Source of the DNA: Acidobacteriota bacterium
GTDB taxonomy: Bacteria; Acidobacteriota; Holophagae; Holophagales; Holophagaceae
Direction: 5' to 3'
Length of the DNA: 7,958 nt
Assembly (NCBI GenBank): GCA_021778785.1
Contig: JAJYBX010000074.1
Location: 1 to 7,958 of the forward strand
Below, piece after piece: positions 1 to 6,411 of this stretch (within the stretch, counting starts at the first letter, position 1; the number at the start of each line of letters is the position of its first letter). The position numbers and the translations under genes were made by a program. Below the pieces are notes generated by a model that saw only the letters and a program-made list of their open reading frames with translations, did no database searches and had not been told where the DNA came from.

Positions 1-1669
1 CGGTGGGGGCCGCGTAGCCGCAGTCCCAGGTGGGGGGCGCCGCAGCGGGCGCGGACCTGCGGCGCAGCCAGGCCCAGGCGGCGGCGGCGAGGAGCAGCAG
101 GAGGCCCTCCAGGCCCAGGAGGGTCCGCAGATCCCGTCCCAGCCCCGGCGCCAGCAGGCCCGGCCCCGGAAGGCCCGGCAGCGCGGCGGCCACGGCCCGG
201 TCCAGGGGGGGCAGCAGGAGGGAGGCGACGAGGCCCACCCCCAGGCAGAGGCAGGCCAGGATGGCCATGGGGATGAGCATGGCCCCGCCCGGATCGTGGG
301 CGTGTGGCGCCGCCGGGCCGCGGGGGCTCCCCAGGAAGAGGGTGCCGTAGAACCGCGCGAAGGCCACGGCCGCCAGCCCCCCCGTGAGGGCCAGGGCCAC
401 CAGGGCCAGCCCCGCCGACCAGGGATAGCCCCGCAGGAGCGCCGCGAAGAGGCCCCGGTAGAGGAACCACTCGCTGAGGAAGGCGCTGAAGGGCGGGAGG
501 GCCGTCACGGCCAGCAGGGCCGGGAACAGCAGGAGGGCCGTCCGGGGCAGGCGGGCGGCCAGGCCCCCCAGGCCCTCCATGTCCCGGGTGCCCGTGGCGT
601 GGAGGATCGATCCCGAACCGAAGAAGAGGAGGCCCTTGAAGACCGCATGGTTCCAGACGTGGAAGAGGGCCCCGCCGAAGCCCAGGGCCACCAGCCAGGG
701 ATCGTGCGTGGCGCGGCCCGTCCAGCCCAGGCCCACGCCCATGGCGATGATCCCCAGGTTCTCCACGCTGGAGTAGGCCAGCAGGCGCTTGTAGTCCCGC
801 TGGGCCAGGGCGTTCCCCACGCCATAGACCGCCGTGAGGGCTCCCAGGGCCAGGAGGCCCCCCCCCAGTCCGCGCGGGATCCCGGGCAGCAGGCCGGAGA
901 TGCGCAGCAGGCCGTAGATGCCCGTCTTCAGCATCACGGCGGAGAGGATGGCCGACACGTGGCTGGGCGAGCTGGCGTGGGCCGGCGGCAGCCAGAAGTG
1001 GAGGGGGAGGAGGCCGGCCTTGAAGCCGAAGCCGAGGAGGGCCAGGACGAGGATCCAGGCGTCGAGCGCCTGCGGGGTGGCGGCCGGGAGGGGCACCCAC
1101 AGGAGGCCCCCCAGGCGCCGCGCCAGGAGCACGACCATGGCCGTCAGCAGCAGGGTGCCGGTGTGGGTGCAGGCGAGGTACACCCAGCCCGCCTTCCGGA
1201 CCTCGGGCCGCTCATGCTCCGTCTCCACCAGGAAGAAGGCCGAGATGGCCATGGCCTCCCAGGCCATCAGGAACAGGAGCCCCTGGCGGGCGAGGAACAG
1301 GAGCGTCATGGCCGAGACGAGGGTGCCGTAGAAGAAGCGCAGCGACCGGCCCGAACCCTTCGTGGCCAGGGGCCAGTACTCCGTCCCGTAGATGACCCCC
1401 AGGCCGGCCACCAGGTGGAGCGGCAGGAGGAAGGCCGCCGAGAGGGCGTCCACCTCGAGCCGGGCCGGCCCGCGCCAGAAGGCGAAATCCAGGCGCGACG
1501 GCGGGCCGCCCAGGAGGGCATGCACCGCCCCCGCGATCGCCAGCAGCGAGCCCAGGACGCCCAGGACCAGGCCCCACCGGCCCTCCCGCCTCGAGACCAG
1601 CGCGAGCAGCGACGCCCCCATCCAGCAGCCCGTGGCGGCGAGGATCAGGGCGACGTCGAGCATCAGCAT
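1..1669 (-). CDS. hyfB: Hydrogenase-4 subunit B / HycC-like proton-translocating membrane subunit, 3'-truncated
   Basis: A multi-spanning membrane subunit of the NuoL/MrpD-related antiporter family that pumps ions in group 4 [NiFe]-hydrogenase or formate hydrogenlyase-type complexes. I translated 556 codons by hand; the frame is open to the window edge. Family signatures in order: MAWEAMAISAFFL with Glu138; FGFKAGLLPLHFWLPPAHA with Lys217; SPSHVSAILSAVMLKTG with Lys248; YKRLLAYSSVENLGII; NHAVFKGLLFFGSGS with Lys345; LPPFSAFLSEWFLY with Glu400, where NuoL has Lys; and a C-terminal TWDCGY at about 547-552, typical of HyfB/HycC rather than NuoL. Known members have about 600-670 residues, so roughly 50-110 are missing off the edge, where further complex subunits would be expected. 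Start: ATG 1669 gives MLMLDVALIL. ATG 1663 has better spacing from GGAG (about 10 bases), and ATG 1714 would add 15 residues. The family call is firm; which complex it serves cannot be told here. Confidence 0.93.
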   Translation of the reverse strand, partial: MLMLDVALILAATGCWMGASLLALVSRREGRWGLVLGVLGSLLAIAGAVHALLGGPPSRLDFAFWRGPARLEVDALSAAFLLPLHLVAGLGVIYGTEYWPLATKGSGRSLRFFYGTLVSAMTLLFLARQGLLFLMAWEAMAISAFFLVETEHERPEVRKAGWVYLACTHTGTLLLTAMVVLLARRLGGLLWVPLPAATPQALDAWILVLALLGFGFKAGLLPLHFWLPPAHASSPSHVSAILSAVMLKTGIYGLLRISGLLPGIPRGLGGGLLALGALTAVYGVGNALAQRDYKRLLAYSSVENLGIIAMGVGLGWTGRATHDPWLVALGFGGALFHVWNHAVFKGLLFFGSGSILHATGTRDMEGLGGLAARLPRTALLLFPALLAVTALPPFSAFLSEWFLYRGLFAALLRGYPWSAGLALVALALTGGLAAVAFARFYGTLFLGSPRGPAAPHAHDPGGAMLIPMAILACLCLGVGLVASLLLPPLDRAVAAALPGLPGPGLLAPGLGRDLRTLLGLEGLLLLLAAAAWAWLRRRSAPAAAPPTWDCGYAAPT

Positions 1670-1681
1670 CCGACTCCATGG

Positions 1682-1724
1682 GTCAGGACAACCCCGGACC
1701 CCCGCCAGGCTCATGTGTCCTGAC
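1682..1724. promoter_or_regulatory. Inverted repeat in the hyfB leader
   Basis: Perfect 9-base arms, GTCAGGACA (1682-1690) and TGTCCTGAC (1716-1724), are separated by 25 bases. They lie 13 bases upstream of the chosen hyfB start. In DNA this could be a spaced operator; in the minus-strand transcript it could form a stem just ahead of the GGAG ribosome site, with the alternative ATG at 1714 in the loop. No regulator family is recognised from the half-site. Confidence 0.4.
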
Positions 1725-1781
1725 GGAAGGCGAATGCATCACACGCGTTCGGGGGAGCCTGAGGCCATGGTAGCCGAAGGC

Positions 1782-1828
1782 TCTCCGCTTAGAACACCCG
1801 GAGCAGTGCGATGTATCCCGTCGCCGAT
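1782..1828 (-). repeat. Duplicate of the 3' end of the outer-membrane gene (distal copy)
   Basis: This 47-base stretch matches 1886-1932 at 45 positions, with an uninterrupted identical core of 38 bases (1791-1828 versus 1895-1932). On the minus strand it encodes the same C-terminus, SATGYIALLRVF, here followed by TAA instead of TGA. Just upstream the two copies still align at protein level with small gaps (RIATGDSKR versus DIAGVK), so it looks like the tail of a lost paralogue rather than a simple slippage duplication. It is offset by 104 bases, so it is out of frame with the intact gene. Confidence 0.8.
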
Positions 1829-1829
1829 C

Positions 1830-1859
1830 TCTTGGAATCGCCGGTGGCGATTCGCAAGA
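1830..1859. other. Strong stem-loop between the two 3' end repeats
   Basis: Arms TCTTGGAATCGCC (1830-1842) and GGCGATTCgCAAGA (1846-1859) pair over 13 bp with one bulged G (1854) and a 3-base loop. It lies about 34 bases downstream of the outer-membrane gene's stop on the minus strand. There is no T-run after the stem on either strand, so it is not a classical intrinsic terminator. It could act as a 3' end stability or processing hairpin. One arm overlaps sequence still resembling codons of the duplicated C-terminus. Confidence 0.55.
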
Positions 1860-1885
1860 CCTCTCCATCCCTGGTCGAGGCGGCT

Positions 1886-1932
1886 TCTCCGTTCAGAACA
1901 CCCGGAGCAGTGCGATGTATCCCGTCGCCGAT
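1886..1932 (-). repeat. 3' end repeat, copy inside the outer-membrane gene
   Basis: Partner of the repeat at 1782-1828. This copy holds the authentic last codons and TGA stop of the 825-residue outer-membrane gene plus 7 bases beyond the stop. Confidence 0.8.
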
Positions 1933-4370
1933 TTGACGCCGGCGATGTCGCTCTGGAGGCCGATGCCGAGATCCACGCGCACGGCGGTGAACCACCAGAA
2001 GCCGGGCAGGTCGCCGGTGATGCCCACGCCGCTCACGCCGTAGGTCTTCTGGTCGTCCAGGCTGCGGGCGTCGGCGTGCTCGAGGCTGAGGGAGAGGCGC
2101 AGGTTCGGCCCCGTGGGGATGGCCATGCCCACCTTCTCGTAGGCCACCCGGTCCGCGGCGATGGCGTTGGCGCGGATGCCGGCGATGCGCACCACGCCCC
2201 CCAGGCCGCCCACGTCCAGGGCGTTGAAGCGGTCGAAGGCCCGGCCGCCGGCCCAGCCCGCCTCGCCATGGAACCAGAGGCCGGGGCGCAGCTCCCGGTC
2301 CAGGCCCAGGCTGCCGCCCCAGCGGCGGAAGTCGCCGCCCTCGGGCACGGACTGGGGACTGGTGGCCAGGCCGTAGGTGCCGTCGGGCCGCAGGCCCCAT
2401 CCATGGAAGGCCCGCACCTGGAAGCCGCGGAACTGCCAGGAGGCCTGCAGGGTGCCCACCCGGGTGAGGCCCGTGGGGGGCAGCTCGTAGCCGGGCGTGC
2501 GGTACTTGCTGTCGCCCTCGCTGAAGTCGTCGTAGCGGAAGTCGCCGCGGCCCTCCAGGCGGAAGCCGGCCCCCAGGTCGTGGCCCAGCTCCAGGCCGAA
2601 CTTCCCATAGCGGCGGCCCACGCCGTCGTGGTCGGAGAGCTTCCCGTTCACCACGGGGCGCTCCGTGCCCTTGAGCAGCATCACGGTGGCGTCGGCGCTG
2701 ACGTCGAAGCCCCCCAGCCCGCGCGGAATGGCCAGGCTGGCCGTGTTGTAGAGGATGGCCGTGAGGGCGTTCAGCTGCACGCCCTTGCCGAAGGCGTTGT
2801 AGTCGAAGTAGAGCAGGCCGCCCAGGGGCACCACGGGCGGCGTGAAGCCCGGATCCACGAGGATCACGCCGGCCAGGGCCCGCCCGCTGCTCTTGGGCTT
2901 CTCCTCGATGCGCCGGGTGCCGTCGGCCTGGCGCGTGAAGTACCGCGTCCCGTCCGGCGTCACCTTGAGCATCGTGGTCTTCGAGGTGCGGGCCGCGGCG
3001 CGCGCGGCCTCGAAATCCGGCCCGTTCAGGCGGAAATGGCTGTAGCGGAAGCGGCGCTGCACCTGCACCACGCCATCGGCGCTGGCCCACCGCTCGAAGG
3101 TCTGCACCGAGACCGGGCGCAGCACGCCGGGCGCCACCTCGCCGTAGGTGAGGATCTCCCGCTCGCTCTTCACCGTGCCGGGCAGGCCGGAGCGCTCGCG
3201 GTGCTCCTCGACCACCTGGCCCGTGGCCTCGTCGGCCACCAGGTCGCCGCTGTAGAGGAGGGGGTCCGCGTCCACGGGCGCGAAGGTCAGGCGCCGCCGG
3301 CCCGGGCCCGCCGGCCCGCCATCCCGGTAGCGGTACCGCTCGGTGAGGCCCAGGGCCACGGGCAGGGACATGGACTGGCGGCTCTCGATGAGGGGCAGCT
3401 GCACCTCGCCGTCCAGCTTGGCCTTCACGCCGTTGAGGCGGACCTCCTTCTGGAGCATCTCGGGCCATTCCCCGGCCTGCTCGAAGTAGCCGAAGCTGAA
3501 GCCCAGGTCCCCGCCCCGGCCCGTGGGGGCCTGGATGTGCAGGTCCAGCTCGGCGTCCGCCTGGAGGGTGCGCACGGCGGCCCGGTCGCGCAGCTGGGCG
3601 GCCCGGATCTTCGCCAGCAGGGCGCCCACGTCGTACGCATCGGCGGCGGTGACGGCCACCTCGTTGCGTTCCTTCGGCAGGGGCGCCGCGGTCCAGGCGC
3701 CGCCCGCGAAGGTCCAGCGGCGGGAGGCCCCGGCGCGGTTGCGGAGGGTGAGGTCCCCCTGGCCGCCCTCCACGTCGTCGAAGCCGGCCGGCAGCAGGGC
3801 CGCCAGGCGCGCGGCGGGCCCGCCCGCGGGCACCACCAGCCGCCCCCCGTCGCCCATCAGGGTGGAGGCCAGGGGGCCGGGATCGGCGGGCAGCCAGAGG
3901 GTCCAGGGCCGGCCCGGGAAGGTCTCCTGGGCCTTGGCCAGGAGGCCGCGCCAGCGCGAGGGATCGGTGCCCAGGTCCTCCGGCAGCAGGGCGCCACCCT
4001 CCACGGCGCCCCAGGCGGTCTCATCGAGGATGGGCGCGGCCTGGGGATCGTAGGCCACGTAGATCCGCACGGCGGGGTTCTGGGCCTTCAGGGCCTGGGA
4101 GGCCCCCAGCAGGATCGGCAGCCGGCCCTCGCCGAGGGGCAGGCGCAGCCGGACCGTGGGCGCGCCCTGGAGGGGGCCGGCCAGGGGGGCCCAGGCCCGG
4201 CGGACCGCCTCCAGCTGGGCCGCGTCCCGGTTGTCCTTCGGCACCAGGGCCGCCGTGTCCGCACCCCTCAGATCGAGGTCCGCGGGACGGGGCGCCTCGA
4301 CCCTCAGGGGGGCCTGGGCCGCCAGGGGAAGGACGAGCATGGGGATCAGGAGCGACGTGCGACGCGGCAA
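1893..4370 (-). CDS. Predicted outer-membrane beta-barrel protein with periplasmic N-terminal domains
   Basis: I recognise no named family. The 825 residues begin with a signal peptide (MPRRTSLLIPMLVLPLAAQA, cleavage near 20). An alpha/beta-looking segment covers about 30-230. A beta-rich segment at about 240-465 resembles LolA/RseB-type lipoprotein-sorting folds in its strand pattern (my impression, not a motif match). From about 500 to the end come alternating amphipathic strands with many Gly, Tyr and Trp, finishing in GYIALLRVF; a terminal Phe preceded by alternating hydrophobics is the classical BAM-recognised barrel signal. Start: a GTG at 4391 opens the frame but has no ribosome site and puts seven residues before the signal peptide. 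TTG at 4370 follows GGAGG by four bases and gives a clean signal peptide, so I chose it. It lies 71 bp downstream of the DUF4252-like gene and could be co-transcribed. Its 3' end is partly duplicated downstream. Confidence 0.72.
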   Translation of the reverse strand: MPRRTSLLIPMLVLPLAAQAPLRVEAPRPADLDLRGADTAALVPKDNRDAAQLEAVRRAWAPLAGPLQGAPTVRLRLPLGEGRLPILLGASQALKAQNPAVRIYVAYDPQAAPILDETAWGAVEGGALLPEDLGTDPSRWRGLLAKAQETFPGRPWTLWLPADPGPLASTLMGDGGRLVVPAGGPAARLAALLPAGFDDVEGGQGDLTLRNRAGASRRWTFAGGAWTAAPLPKERNEVAVTAADAYDVGALLAKIRAAQLRDRAAVRTLQADAELDLHIQAPTGRGGDLGFSFGYFEQAGEWPEMLQKEVRLNGVKAKLDGEVQLPLIESRQSMSLPVALGLTERYRYRDGGPAGPGRRRLTFAPVDADPLLYSGDLVADEATGQVVEEHRERSGLPGTVKSEREILTYGEVAPGVLRPVSVQTFERWASADGVVQVQRRFRYSHFRLNGPDFEAARAAARTSKTTMLKVTPDGTRYFTRQADGTRRIEEKPKSSGRALAGVILVDPGFTPPVVPLGGLLYFDYNAFGKGVQLNALTAILYNTASLAIPRGLGGFDVSADATVMLLKGTERPVVNGKLSDHDGVGRRYGKFGLELGHDLGAGFRLEGRGDFRYDDFSEGDSKYRTPGYELPPTGLTRVGTLQASWQFRGFQVRAFHGWGLRPDGTYGLATSPQSVPEGGDFRRWGGSLGLDRELRPGLWFHGEAGWAGGRAFDRFNALDVGGLGGVVRIAGIRANAIAADRVAYEKVGMAIPTGPNLRLSLSLEHADARSLDDQKTYGVSGVGITGDLPGFWWFTAVRVDLGIGLQSDIAGVKSATGYIALLRVF

Positions 4371-4374
4371 GGGG

Positions 4375-4413
4375 CCTCCGGGGGACTCCACGAGGCTAGC
4401 GCATCCCCGGAGG
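4375..4413 (-). promoter_or_regulatory. Leader hairpin that can sequester the Shine-Dalgarno of the outer-membrane gene
   Basis: In the minus-strand transcript CCTCCGGGG (4413-4405) is perfectly complementary to CCCCGGAGG (4383-4375), with 21 bases between. The downstream arm contains GGAGG, the ribosome site for the TTG start at 4370. Formation of the stem would block initiation. The alternative GTG at 4391 lies in the loop. This could be translational control or simply a GC-rich terminator-like structure; there is no T-run. Confidence 0.45.
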
Positions 4414-4441
4414 GACCGGGACCCGGCCCTGGCCCCCGGGA

Positions 4442-4969
4442 TTACTCGACCTTGGCCTCCGCTTCCGCCGGGCCCGACGCCGCCTCGCCGCGGGCCGAAC
4501 GGCCCATCCGACCCGGATCGTCCATCCAGGCCTGGAAGGTCTGCGGGTCCACCTTCAGGCTGATCACCACGACCTCCCGTGGATCGGCGGAGACGATCAG
4601 GAGCTCGGCCTTCCGGCCTTCCGGTCGGGCGTAGATGAAGGTGTGCTCACCCTTCGACCGGCTGCGCACCCGGACCATGGGCGCCATGTCGGCTCCGATG
4701 CTTTTCCCGACGAGCCCCTCGAAATCCGCCGCCTGCAGCCGCCGGCTGGCCTCGGGGTCATCGAATATGGCCATGTGCAGGCCGCTGACGCCGCGGGGCG
4801 AGCACCACCGGACGAGGCAGCCGAGGAACCCGGTGCCCATGGGGGTACTGTGGCACTGGGCCCGCAGATCCCGCACCAGGCGCTTGAACTCGCGGTTCCC
4901 CGCCCGCAGGGGGCAGGCGGACACCAGGCCGATCAGAAGGACCGCAGAGAGGAGGTCACTTCGCCTCAT
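4442..4969 (-). CDS. DUF4252-like exported protein, probable lipoprotein
   Basis: 175 residues of unknown function. The N-terminus is a signal peptide whose hydrophobic stretch ends in LVSAC (15-19), which fits a lipobox with Cys19 as the lipidated residue. Cleavage by signal peptidase I after RAG (24) is the alternative. Residues about 83-146 line up with the adjacent DUF4252 protein: VRVRSRSKGEHTFIY against VNVQSKKDGHVEIFL, then ADPREVVVISLKVDPQTF against AEPKELTVVNIVGPIDLQ. I therefore read it as a diverged tandem paralogue. The N-terminal half differs and carries three more cysteines (39, 51, 56). The C-terminal tail from about 150 is low-complexity Ala/Gly/Glu. Its ATG overlaps the end of the upstream gene by 14 bases, so translation is probably coupled. 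The ribosome site is weak. Confidence 0.8.
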   Translation of the reverse strand: MRRSDLLSAVLLIGLVSACPLRAGNREFKRLVRDLRAQCHSTPMGTGFLGCLVRWCSPRGVSGLHMAIFDDPEASRRLQAADFEGLVGKSIGADMAPMVRVRSRSKGEHTFIYARPEGRKAELLIVSADPREVVVISLKVDPQTFQAWMDDPGRMGRSARGEAASGPAEAEAKVE

Positions 4970-5549
4970 GGCGCCCGCCCGGCTTCTCGTCGCGCTTCTC
5001 GCCGCCCTTCCCGGAGCCCTTCGCGGGGCCCAGGCGGGGGATGCCCAGCTGACCCTCCAGGGAGCCCAGGGACTGGAGGTCGATGGGGCCGACGATGTTC
5101 ACGACGGTGAGTTCCTTCGGCTCCGCGGCCAGCACCGCCAGCCCCAGGTTGCCACCCCGGCCGTCGCCCATGAGGAAGATCTCCACATGGCCGTCCTTCT
5201 TGCTCTGGACGTTGACGATGCGGGACCAACCGGGAGGCTGGAGCTGGGCGTGGATGGCCTCGAGATCGGCGAGACTGTAGGCATCGGGCCGATCGAATTC
5301 GAAGGACTTGACGTAGATCCCCTGGAGGCCCTGGACGAGGGCCCGGGTCTGGGGGTCCTTGTTCATGAACTGGGTCGCCATCCGGAGGGTGGAGCCGTCG
5401 AGGGTGACATCCACCACCTCCGAGGCCATGCCGGCGAGCCGTTCGAGTCGATCGAGCTGCAGCCGCGGGGCCTGGGCCAGGAGGGGAAGGGTGCCCAGGA
5501 CCAGGATCAGGCCGGCGCGGGCGAGGGTGGGGTGCTTGGGGAAGGTCAT
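4956..5549 (-). CDS. DUF4252 domain-containing exported protein
   Basis: 197 residues. The signal peptide ends in TLPLLAQA (cleavage near 27), so the protein is expected in the periplasm or outer envelope. The body has the DUF4252 look: a short helical start (QLDRLERLAGMASEVVDVTLDG), LQGIYVKSFEFDRPDAYSLA around 75-94, a Trp-containing turn (PPGWSRIVNVQSKKDG, 105-120) and a closing pair of strands with EPKELTVVNIVGPIDL (143-158). Residues 176-197 form a Lys/Gly-rich tail. The family's function is not established; members often sit beside ECF sigma factors, as here. The start codon overlaps the upstream stop as ATGA, with GGAG six bases ahead of the ATG. A longer in-frame reading from 5732 only shadows the upstream gene and lacks a sensible signal peptide. 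It could sense envelope stress with its paralogue; that role is inference. Confidence 0.86.
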   Translation of the reverse strand: MTFPKHPTLARAGLILVLGTLPLLAQAPRLQLDRLERLAGMASEVVDVTLDGSTLRMATQFMNKDPQTRALVQGLQGIYVKSFEFDRPDAYSLADLEAIHAQLQPPGWSRIVNVQSKKDGHVEIFLMGDGRGGNLGLAVLAAEPKELTVVNIVGPIDLQSLGSLEGQLGIPRLGPAKGSGKGGEKRDEKPGGRHEAK

Positions 5550-5851
5550 GGCTGCTCCGATTCGGTTTGAAGGTGCCTGAAGGCGAGGTCCAGCTTCTGG
5601 TGGGTGATCTGGAGGGCGAGGAGGAGCTGGGCCTGGGCCCGCTCGGCCTCGGCCCGCCGATGGGCCTGGTAGGCCTGGTAGCCCCAGCCCATGGGCACGA
5701 GCAGGCCCAGGAGGGAGGCGGCCATGAGCCATGGGGAGGGGCGCCTGTGAGGGGGCATCCGCCGGGCGCGCTCGAGCACACGTTCGGCAAAGCCATCCGG
5801 GGGATCCTGGCGCCGGAGCGCCTCGCGAAGACGGGATTCCAGGGGGTTCAT
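5546..5851 (-). CDS. Small single-pass membrane protein, candidate anti-sigma factor
   Basis: 101 residues. A charged N-terminal segment (MNPLESRLREALRRQDPPDG, then FAERVLERARR) of about 39 residues is followed by one membrane helix (about 41-59, WLMAASLLGLLVPMGWGYQ) and a helical, possibly coiled-coil tail to the end. The Arg-rich run before the helix predicts a cytoplasmic N-terminus and a periplasmic C-terminus. There is no Cys and no HxxxCxxC zinc motif, so it is not a classical ZAS anti-sigma factor. The call rests on position: its ATG overlaps the sigma stop as ATGA, and its own stop overlaps the DUF4252 start the same way. GGAG stands about eight bases before the start. A plain membrane adaptor linking the DUF4252 proteins to the sigma factor is an alternative reading. 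Confidence 0.75.
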   Translation of the reverse strand: MNPLESRLREALRRQDPPDGFAERVLERARRMPPHRRPSPWLMAASLLGLLVPMGWGYQAYQAHRRAEAERAQAQLLLALQITHQKLDLAFRHLQTESEQP

Positions 5852-6387
5852 GGGGCCACTCCCACCCGTTCGAGGCCGGTCCTCAGCATCGCGAGGCCGC
5901 GCTGGAGGCGGCTCTTGATGGTGTGGACAGACTCGTTCAGGACGCCCGCGATCTCGCGGGGTTCAAGGTCTTCCTGGTAGCGGAGGACGATGGCCAGGCG
6001 GGCCTGCTCGGGCAGTTCCGCAACCAGGCGGCGCAGGTGTTCCGCGAGCAGGGGGTCCGTTTCCCGCCCCTCGACCGCCGGCTCCGGCACCGCCTCCAGG
6101 CTGAGGGCCCGGCGGACCGGATGGCGCCGGATCTCGTCGATGCAGAGGCGCGACGTGACGGTGCGAAGCCAGTTCACGAGGTGCTCCTGGGATTGGAGGG
6201 AATCCAGGCGGGTGGACAGGCGCAGGAAGGTCTCCTGGGCGATGTCTTCGGCCCGGGCGCGGTCACGGAGGCAGTGCAGGGCGATGGAGAAGACCATGGC
6301 CTGGTAGTCCCGGAGGGCGTCGGCGAGACAGCCCACGCCGGCGCCGGGGTGGATGCCTTCCATCGTCAGGGGGATGTCACAGTCCAA
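5848..6387 (-). CDS. ECF-type RNA polymerase sigma-70 family sigma factor
   Basis: 179 residues that direct RNA polymerase to a dedicated promoter set. Region 2 spans about 25-90: DYQAMVFSIALHCLRDRARA, then EDIAQETFLRLSTRL for core binding and -10 melting, and NWLRTVTSRLCIDEIRRH for -10 recognition. A linker of about 25 residues precedes region 4 (about 115-170), whose helix-turn-helix reads LEPREIAGVLNESVHTIKSR. There is no region 1 or 3, as expected for the ECF class. Start: TTG at 6387 is preceded by AGAGG with four bases between. The first ATG in frame, at 6363, has no ribosome site and would shorten the protein by eight residues. It heads a four-gene operon joined by ATGA overlaps, a typical arrangement for a sigma factor held by a co-encoded membrane partner. 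Autoregulation is likely but not shown. Confidence 0.94.
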   Translation of the reverse strand: MDCDIPLTMEGIHPGAGVGCLADALRDYQAMVFSIALHCLRDRARAEDIAQETFLRLSTRLDSLQSQEHLVNWLRTVTSRLCIDEIRRHPVRRALSLEAVPEPAVEGRETDPLLAEHLRRLVAELPEQARLAIVLRYQEDLEPREIAGVLNESVHTIKSRLQRGLAMLRTGLERVGVAP

Positions 6388-6411
6388 GGGGCCTCTTCGT
6401 CGCGTTACAGA

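Noticed and set aside
296..1723. 475-codon open frame on the plus strand
   Set aside because: It is antisense to hyfB, has a Gln/Gly/Arg/Glu-rich composition with no domain, and arises from the high GC content. The minus-strand reading gives a full conserved family sequence.
1789..3468. 559-codon minus-strand frame ending at the duplicated tail
   Set aside because: Arg/Pro/Gly-rich shadow of the outer-membrane gene. Only its last ~20 codons, in the repeat, look like protein; reported as a repeat instead of a gene.
4414..4441. Terminator after the DUF4252-like gene
   Set aside because: GC-rich self-complementary sequence follows the stop, but there is no T-run and no clean single stem. Read-through into the outer-membrane gene remains possible.
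1392..4634. 1080-codon open frame on the plus strand
   Set aside because: Antisense to the outer-membrane gene and part of hyfB, low-complexity Ala/Gly/His/Gln composition. A GC-driven shadow.
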